Positions 59,259 through 64,000 of a stretch of DNA of 64,000 nt are shown in pieces. The first letter of the stretch is position 1, and the number at the start of each line of letters is the position of its first letter. The stretch is from Yersinia kristensenii (GTDB lineage Bacteria; Pseudomonadota; Gammaproteobacteria; Enterobacterales; Enterobacteriaceae), in contig NZ_UHIY01000001.1 of the NCBI RefSeq assembly GCF_900460525.1, forward strand, positions 186,001 through 250,000, in the 5' to 3' direction. A program made the position numbers and the translations under genes. Under the pieces are notes generated by a model. The model was not told the DNA's origin, did not search any database, and was given only the letters and a program-made list of their open reading frames with translations.

Positions 59259-60266
59259 TTAATTCGACCTTAATATAGTTCTTTTATAATATTTATTTTT
59301 TAATTTAATAGTTATATTTTTTTCAATGTACTTAAAACTATAAATAGAAACCAACAAACTTAACGCTATAGAAAAAATTATGAACAGCCAGGAATAACTA
59401 GAAAAACCAAAGGCCCAAATCATCATGGAAATAACTATTCTATGGAGTAGATACAGGGAGTATGAAGATGCCCCCAATAACATCAATAAAGCACTTGTTT
59501 TTATCTGTTTATCGAAAAACACCAATGTCAGGACCATAATAAATGCGGGAATACCCCAGAAAAGCAGACGATCCACTATATTGCCAAATAGCATGACAGA
59601 TAAACATAGCCCCAACACAGCGCAGATATATAACGTATTAGTGCTATACTCTTTGGTATAACGTTTTCTTAAAAATGCCACAAACATCCCAAGTGCGAAT
59701 TCAAACACAATTGTATTATGGTAAAATGTCATAGCCGGAACATATTCACTTATAACGAACAAGCCAATAATGAACAAAAAAGAACACAATCCAACCCATC
59801 TTCTGGTAATTAAAATGGAAAGTGAGAAAAAAACATAGAATATAACTTCGAAATTCAGCGTCCAACCAACGCTATGGATCGGGAGGTAAGTCCCTTGTAA
59901 ATTTGCAAAAGGTATAAAAAATAAACTTTTTATAAAAGTATAGATATTCACTTCACTTATTGGATAAAGGGAATGATTCAAAAGAAGCATCACACTAAAA
60001 ATCAAAGTTGACAGCCAATACATTGGAGCAATTCTGACCATTCTATCAAAAAGAAAATCATAAAACTTTTTACTGGTACCAATGAAGGAATAATAAATAA
60101 CAAATCCACTTATAACGAAAAATATATCAACACCAAATGCTAATTTTTCTTTCAACAAAAGATCTAAGTAATAAGAGCCAGTCTTAATATTATATTGCCG
60201 ACATGCATGATATATAACAATCGTTATCGCAGCATAAAACCTCAAGGCTTGCAAGCTTCTTATCAT
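59259..60266 (-). CDS. Acyltransferase 3 family membrane protein, 335 aa
   Basis: About ten membrane segments. N-terminal motif SLQALRFYAAITIVIYHACR and FGVDIFFVISGFVIYYSF are typical of acyltransferase 3 (OafA/NodX type) enzymes, which transfer acetyl or succinyl groups to surface sugars. Clearly AT-rich compared with both sides, so likely acquired. No operon partner. It could be the surviving cargo of the second island. Confidence 0.88.
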   Translation of the reverse strand: MIRSLQALRFYAAITIVIYHACRQYNIKTGSYYLDLLLKEKLAFGVDIFFVISGFVIYYSFIGTSKKFYDFLFDRMVRIAPMYWLSTLIFSVMLLLNHSLYPISEVNIYTFIKSLFFIPFANLQGTYLPIHSVGWTLNFEVIFYVFFSLSILITRRWVGLCSFLFIIGLFVISEYVPAMTFYHNTIVFEFALGMFVAFLRKRYTKEYSTNTLYICAVLGLCLSVMLFGNIVDRLLFWGIPAFIMVLTLVFFDKQIKTSALLMLLGASSYSLYLLHRIVISMMIWAFGFSSYSWLFIIFSIALSLLVSIYSFKYIEKNITIKLKNKYYKRTILRSN

Positions 60267-60463
60267 AATTTATAAACCATATAAAAAAGAAGAACAATAA
60301 TTCAAGATAGTCGTCCAGTCAATAAAGTAACTATCAAGGTGAAGTAATCCCTCATATCTGCCGTACAAAAGGTAAAATGAAAAACATTACTAATGCAGGT
60401 GTTACTATTTTTGCGGAATATCACATGCAGAGACTCATCATGTTGAACCTGAAAGGTGAGTAG

Positions 60464-60967
60464 ATGTCTTCACAAAATAGACGAGTTATTGACCCACATT
60501 CTTTCGGTTTTAAATGAAGCGCTAGAGTACTGGCAGGAATGAGCGTGGGCTTTCTTATTATCATGCTGATTTGCGCTCTGTTCACAGGACACTCATCAAC
60601 ATTATCCCTTCAGTTTCACACTGGTTAACGTTGATTGGGGCCAATTATATTATCTGGTCGGCTACCAAAAGTGCGAGAAATGATCCCACATCTCCATCTC
60701 CAAAAGGTCTATCAAACAGTTTCTGGCTACAATTTTATCATTCTGTATGGCATTACAGCACTATCAACCTTTGTGCTGCCTTATACGAAAGATGCTCTCT
60801 GGGTGATTTCTGTAAGTGTGTTACTGGCTATTATTGGGACCGTTGGAAACGTCTGCTGGGCAGCGGCAGGCCACCTTTTCCAAGCTATATTTCGCCATTA
60901 TAGCCGTGCATTGAATATTGTCTTGTCAGGATTACTATTCTGGATCGCAATAGACATGTTCATCTGA
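60464..60967 (+). pseudogene. Decayed LysE/RhtB-type exporter gene
   Basis: Fragments in several frames: after PHSFGFK there is a stop, then SARVLAGMSVGFLIIMLICA, a further stop and frame change, and finally VYQTVSGYNFIILYGITALS ... AAGHLFQAIFRHYSRALNIV to the end at 60967. These match the middle and C-terminal helices of LysE-family amino acid exporters. The first 40-50 codons are absent. At least two stops and one frame change, so inactive. Confidence 0.75.
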
Positions 60968-61031
60968 ATCTCCCTATTTGAATCAGTTAGGTAATGTCAT
61001 TCTCGCCTAACTCTCCATGAAAAGCACAGTA

Positions 61032-61057
61032 AAAAGGCCCCTTAATGGAGGCCTTGA
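61032..61057 (-). terminator. Terminator of the chb operon
   Basis: Minus strand AAGGCC-TCCATTAAGG-GGCCTT followed by TTT, 31 bases after the chbG stop. Confidence 0.8.
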
Positions 61058-61088
61058 AAAGGTGCTCAGTACGGTTAATTTATGATAT

Positions 61089-61850
61089 TTAACAATCCAG
61101 ATACGACCCCAAACGATAACCACGATCGGCAATAGTTTGTTTTAATGCTGGTGACGTAAGAATATCCAACTCGGTCAGTCGTGGATAACAATAGCCACTG
61201 GTCATTAGGATTTTGTCGATAAACGCCGGGTGACACATCACTTCAACAGAGTTAATTGTATTTTGGTCTGCATAGTCTAACAATTGCAAAAATGACTGTT
61301 CCGTCAAATTCTCGCCATAAAAACCGGCATCAAACCACTCTGTGCTGCGGGGCTGGTGAAGCACAGTATTCTGCTGTTGCGCATCTTGACGATCGACTCT
61401 TAATGGCAATGAATTTTCGTGAGCAAAAGATTCAATCAACGGATAAATCTGCGGCAACATATGGACATGGTGATGACTGTCAATATGAGTGGGTGGGCGG
61501 CCAAACACAGTAATGAACTTATCAAACTGAACAGCCAATTCTTGGGCAATTTCATCCAGATTCAACTCGCCCGCTTCAGCCCGCGCCCACAACCATTTGC
61601 CCAACTCACCGTTGTCATCAACCAAGGATGGCATCGCCGTTAAGGGCCGGCCATAAGTCAGCACAAAATGCATGCCCACTGGTAATGCAGGATTTTGCTG
61701 GCTCAGTTCTGCTGCATGATAGATATCTGCACAATTCATCATTGCGGTAGTTGATGAGACAATACCATGCCGAAATGCTTCAATGATCCCGTAGCTTTGG
61801 CCTTTGCATAGACCAAAATCATCAGCATTAACAATAAGTAACTTTTCCAT
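61089..61850 (-). CDS. chbG: Chitooligosaccharide deacetylase ChbG (YdjC family)
   Basis: From ATG 61850 (AAGGTGCTCTCA upstream) 253 aa. Metal ligands: Asp-Asp in [13 protein letters not shown], His in [10 protein letters not shown], and [12 protein letters not shown]. Removes one acetyl group from chitobiose-6-phosphate so that it can induce and be hydrolysed. Last gene of the operon. Confidence 0.95.
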   Translation of the reverse strand: MEKLLIVNADDFGLCKGQSYGIIEAFRHGIVSSTTAMMNCADIYHAAELSQQNPALPVGMHFVLTYGRPLTAMPSLVDDNGELGKWLWARAEAGELNLDEIAQELAVQFDKFITVFGRPPTHIDSHHHVHMLPQIYPLIESFAHENSLPLRVDRQDAQQQNTVLHQPRSTEWFDAGFYGENLTEQSFLQLLDYADQNTINSVEVMCHPAFIDKILMTSGYCYPRLTELDILTSPALKQTIADRGYRLGSYLDC

Positions 61851-61898
61851 TGAGAGCACCTTGTAAGGCCATTCCAACAACAGATATCTGGTCGGAAA

Positions 61899-62729
61899 CT
61901 AATCGGATAAACCATCTCTGACGCAGTTGAATTTTTTGCGGTAGTTCCCTGGCGTAAAAGAGGTGAGTTTTTTGAAGTTTTTAATAAATAACGTGGTATC
62001 GCTGTAACCTGCTTCAAAGGCAATATCTGAAACTAAGTAATTCGTCATTTCAAGCTGGGTTTTGGCAAAATTAACTCTGATTTCATTAATAATTTGCATT
62101 GGCGTTTTCTGGTAATAACGCCGGGTCGCGCGAGTCAGGTACTCTTGAGTTTTGCCCGAAAGCTCAATCATATTCACCAGTGCTTTTTCGCCAAACATCG
62201 ATTTGTCATGCATTTTGTCGATACTGGTTTTTAACCACAGCGGAATATCGTCATTAACCTCAGTCTCTTTATAATGACTAATGCGGTTGGTGACATAAAA
62301 AGTCAGCAGCTCAACTAACTCGGTTAATTCATCTTCTCTAAAGTGCGGCGCAGAAATCGCTGATTCAATATAAGAAAGAAAATCACCTTTTAGCCGATAG
62401 GCTTGTGAGGCAACGATAGGTCTGGAGAGCAAATGGAAATAGTGCTCTTCAAAGAAAGATTTTCTGATCCCAACATTTAGAATTCGCGTAGCGCCAAAGT
62501 CATAGAAACTTTGGTGATGGGAACCCATGGGGATAAAAACAAAATCGCCACGCTCTAAAAAGACACGTTTGCCATTAATGTCTTGATAACACATGCCAGT
62601 TAATATCAGGGTATATTCATAATAATCATGCTGATGTAAGCCGGTTGCACTCTCCGTTTTGTTATAAATAAACAGATGGAACTCTTTTCCGTTAAAAAAG
62701 TCTTTTTCGCGTACTAATCTGACTTCCAT
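61899..62729 (-). CDS. chbR: AraC-family regulator ChbR
   Basis: Cupin-type sensor ([26 protein letters not shown]) and C-terminal double HTH of AraC type ([37 protein letters not shown]). In E. coli ChbR both represses and activates the chb operon. Start ATG 62729 has GAAGG nine bases upstream; GTG 62744 is inside that site. Confidence 0.93.
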   Translation of the reverse strand: MEVRLVREKDFFNGKEFHLFIYNKTESATGLHQHDYYEYTLILTGMCYQDINGKRVFLERGDFVFIPMGSHHQSFYDFGATRILNVGIRKSFFEEHYFHLLSRPIVASQAYRLKGDFLSYIESAISAPHFREDELTELVELLTFYVTNRISHYKETEVNDDIPLWLKTSIDKMHDKSMFGEKALVNMIELSGKTQEYLTRATRRYYQKTPMQIINEIRVNFAKTQLEMTNYLVSDIAFEAGYSDTTLFIKNFKKLTSFTPGNYRKKFNCVRDGLSD

Positions 62730-62780
62730 CTTATTTACCTTCACTCTCTTATTTGAAAAACGGACAGATATTTGCGCGGT

Positions 62781-63128
62781 TCAGCTTACCTTTTGATGTA
62801 ATTCGATCAACTCTGCAATTAACTCACGAGCTAACATCGCGTTCATTAAATGATCCTGAGCATGCACCAATACCAATGTGACTCGGGTTTTCCCTTCACC
62901 TTGATCGGCTTCAATAAGCTGAGTCTGTACCAAATGGGCTTCGTTCAGCGCCATGCGCGATTGTGCCATCAGCTCTTCCGCTTGAGCAAAATCACCTGTT
63001 TTAGCCTGTTTCAACGCTTTATAGGCCAAACTCCGGGCCTGCCCTGCGTTGATAATCAACCCCATCACGACATCTTCCAGTTCATCGGTAGGTTGAACAT
63101 CATCAACGATTTTATCTAAATCAAACAT
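62781..63128 (-). CDS. chbA: PTS chitobiose-specific EIIA
   Basis: From ATG 63128 (GGAGTAGCAACAGT upstream) 115 aa. EIIA lactose/cellobiose family: DLEDVVMGLIINAGQARSLAY-like opening and the phospho-His in HAQDHLMNAML near the end. Passes phosphate from HPr to EIIB during chitobiose uptake. Confidence 0.95.
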   Translation of the reverse strand: MFDLDKIVDDVQPTDELEDVVMGLIINAGQARSLAYKALKQAKTGDFAQAEELMAQSRMALNEAHLVQTQLIEADQGEGKTRVTLVLVHAQDHLMNAMLARELIAELIELHQKVS

Positions 63129-63156
63129 ACTGTTGCTACTCCGTAAATTAAAGCCG

Positions 63157-64000
63157 TTAATTAAAGCCGTTTTGCCTTGCAACATTCGCAAACCAATAAC
63201 CACTTTTCTTTATGACTCGCGACTGATCTGCGATATTCAATCGCACTAATCCATAACGATTTTTATAAGCATTAAGCCAAGACCAGCAATCAATAAAAGT
63301 CCACAGATGATAGCCTTTGCAATGACTGCCCTCTTGTAATGCTTGATGCAACCATTTTAGATGTTCGCGAATAAACTCGATGCGATATTGATCATCAACT
63401 TGACCGGATGGAGTGATAAATTGCTCTTCGCCCTCAACACCCATGCCATTCTCAGAGATATAACAAGGAATATTGCCATAATTCTGTTTCAGGTCTGTCA
63501 GAATGTCATACAGCCCTTTTTCATAAATTTCCCAACCACGATGCGGGTTAATTTTCCGCCCCGGCATCTCATAAAAACTAAATAAGTCTTCCGGCGTTTT
63601 CACCTGCCCCTGAGGAGTCGGGATATCTTTTGCTTTGACCCGCCTTGGCTGGTAATAATTAACCCCTAATAAATCGATGACACCCTTAGTAATAAGTTGG
63701 CAATCATCAGATTCAATCTGCGGCAATAAGTCGTGCTCGCGCAGCAACGCAATCAGTTCGTCAGGGTAAACACCTTTAGTGACGGGATCGAGGAAGCTAC
63801 GGTTAAGCAATAAATCAGCACGATTTGCGGCCATCTGGTCGGGTGCGCTGTCGGAACGAGGATAGGTCGGGGTGAGGTTCAAAATGATACCAATCTCACC
63901 GCCTTGCTTCAGTTCCCTATATTTTTCAACCGCTTTGGCATGAGCCAAGACACTATGGTAGGCCACCGTTACCGCGCGGCCAAAATCTACCACGCAAGGA
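63157..64000 (-). CDS. GH1 6-phospho-beta-glucosidase (5' end outside window)
   Basis: About 280 C-terminal residues of a GH1 enzyme: AHAKAVEKYRELKQGGEIGI, nucleophile Glu in CYISENGMG, DLLGVNYYQPRRV and the 3' part GYHLWTFIDCWSWLNAYKNR with the phosphate-binding end KKSGYWF. Cleaves phosphorylated beta-glucosides or chitobiose taken up by the PTS. The open frame continues past 64000. Which sugar it prefers cannot be told. Confidence 0.92.
   Translation of the reverse strand, partial: PCVVDFGRAVTVAYHSVLAHAKAVEKYRELKQGGEIGIILNLTPTYPRSDSAPDQMAANRADLLLNRSFLDPVTKGVYPDELIALLREHDLLPQIESDDCQLITKGVIDLLGVNYYQPRRVKAKDIPTPQGQVKTPEDLFSFYEMPGRKINPHRGWEIYEKGLYDILTDLKQNYGNIPCYISENGMGVEGEEQFITPSGQVDDQYRIEFIREHLKWLHQALQEGSHCKGYHLWTFIDCWSWLNAYKNRYGLVRLNIADQSRVIKKSGYWFANVARQNGFN

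Noticed and set aside
60571..60967. Two overlapping 110-aa genes
   Set aside because: Both are pieces of one decayed LysE-type exporter in different frames.

Overview
The window looks like the chromosome of an enterobacterium, most likely a Yersinia (inference from gene content; no species is claimed). Host DNA is visible only at the right end: part of a chitobiose (chb) operon and a decayed LysE-type transporter gene. The rest is mobile DNA stacked at one site, the 3' end of the tmRNA gene ssrA. A copy of that 3' end lies at 36520-36551. The functional ssrA should lie left of the window.

Region 1 (1-36551) is the right-hand part of a lambda-like siphophage prophage. Late genes run on the minus strand: small and large terminase, gpW, portal, a ClpP-protease/major-capsid fusion, decoration protein, tail genes (Z, U, V, G/GT with a slippery site, H, M, L, K, I). 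Lysis genes (holin, GH19 endolysin, overlapping Rz/Rz1) lie at 17.4-19.1 kb. The early 'rightward' operon is also on the minus strand: Cro-like, CII-like, a replication protein with five 22-bp iterons inside its gene, MT-A70 and C5 DNA methyltransferases, DUF968 nuclease, then antiterminator Q. The repressor is on the plus strand at 28870. CTAC-N5-GTAG operators sit before it (three) and after it (two), giving a lambda-style OR/OL switch. The plus-strand 'leftward' arm (29.7-36.5 kb) has yfdP/Q/R-like genes, a frameshifted methyltransferase, excisionase and integrase. Accessory genes (morons) sit between K and I, and between lysis and Q. The latter include an unrecognised three-gene plus-strand cassette at 20981-22530.

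Region 2 (about 36.55-58.83 kb) is a CP4-57-type (P4-integrase) genomic island. It has an IntA-like integrase, alpA, yfjI (DUF3987), a YfjJ-like Rep, DUF932, radC, DUF987 and a CbeA/CbtA-type toxin-antitoxin pair. Its ends are marked by AGGCACC arm repeats and degenerate ssrA-end sequence on both sides. The cargo at 38.1-50.7 kb is a defence island. It holds a large Gabija-like pair (OLD/TOPRIM nuclease plus UvrD helicase) directly upstream of a three-gene unit: type III-like DNA methyltransferase, DEAH helicase whose nuclease motif lacks the usual lysine, and an overlapping RES-domain (NAD-consuming toxin family) gene. That Mod-helicase-RES unit is the best candidate here for an undescribed system.

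Region 3 (58.84-59.13 kb) is the stub of a second P4-type island: terminator, four ATTGGTATAC repeats and a 38-codon integrase fragment. Region 4 (59.2-64.0 kb) has an AT-rich acyltransferase gene, a LysE-family pseudogene, and chbG, chbR, chbA and a GH1 phospho-beta-glucosidase gene that runs off the window.
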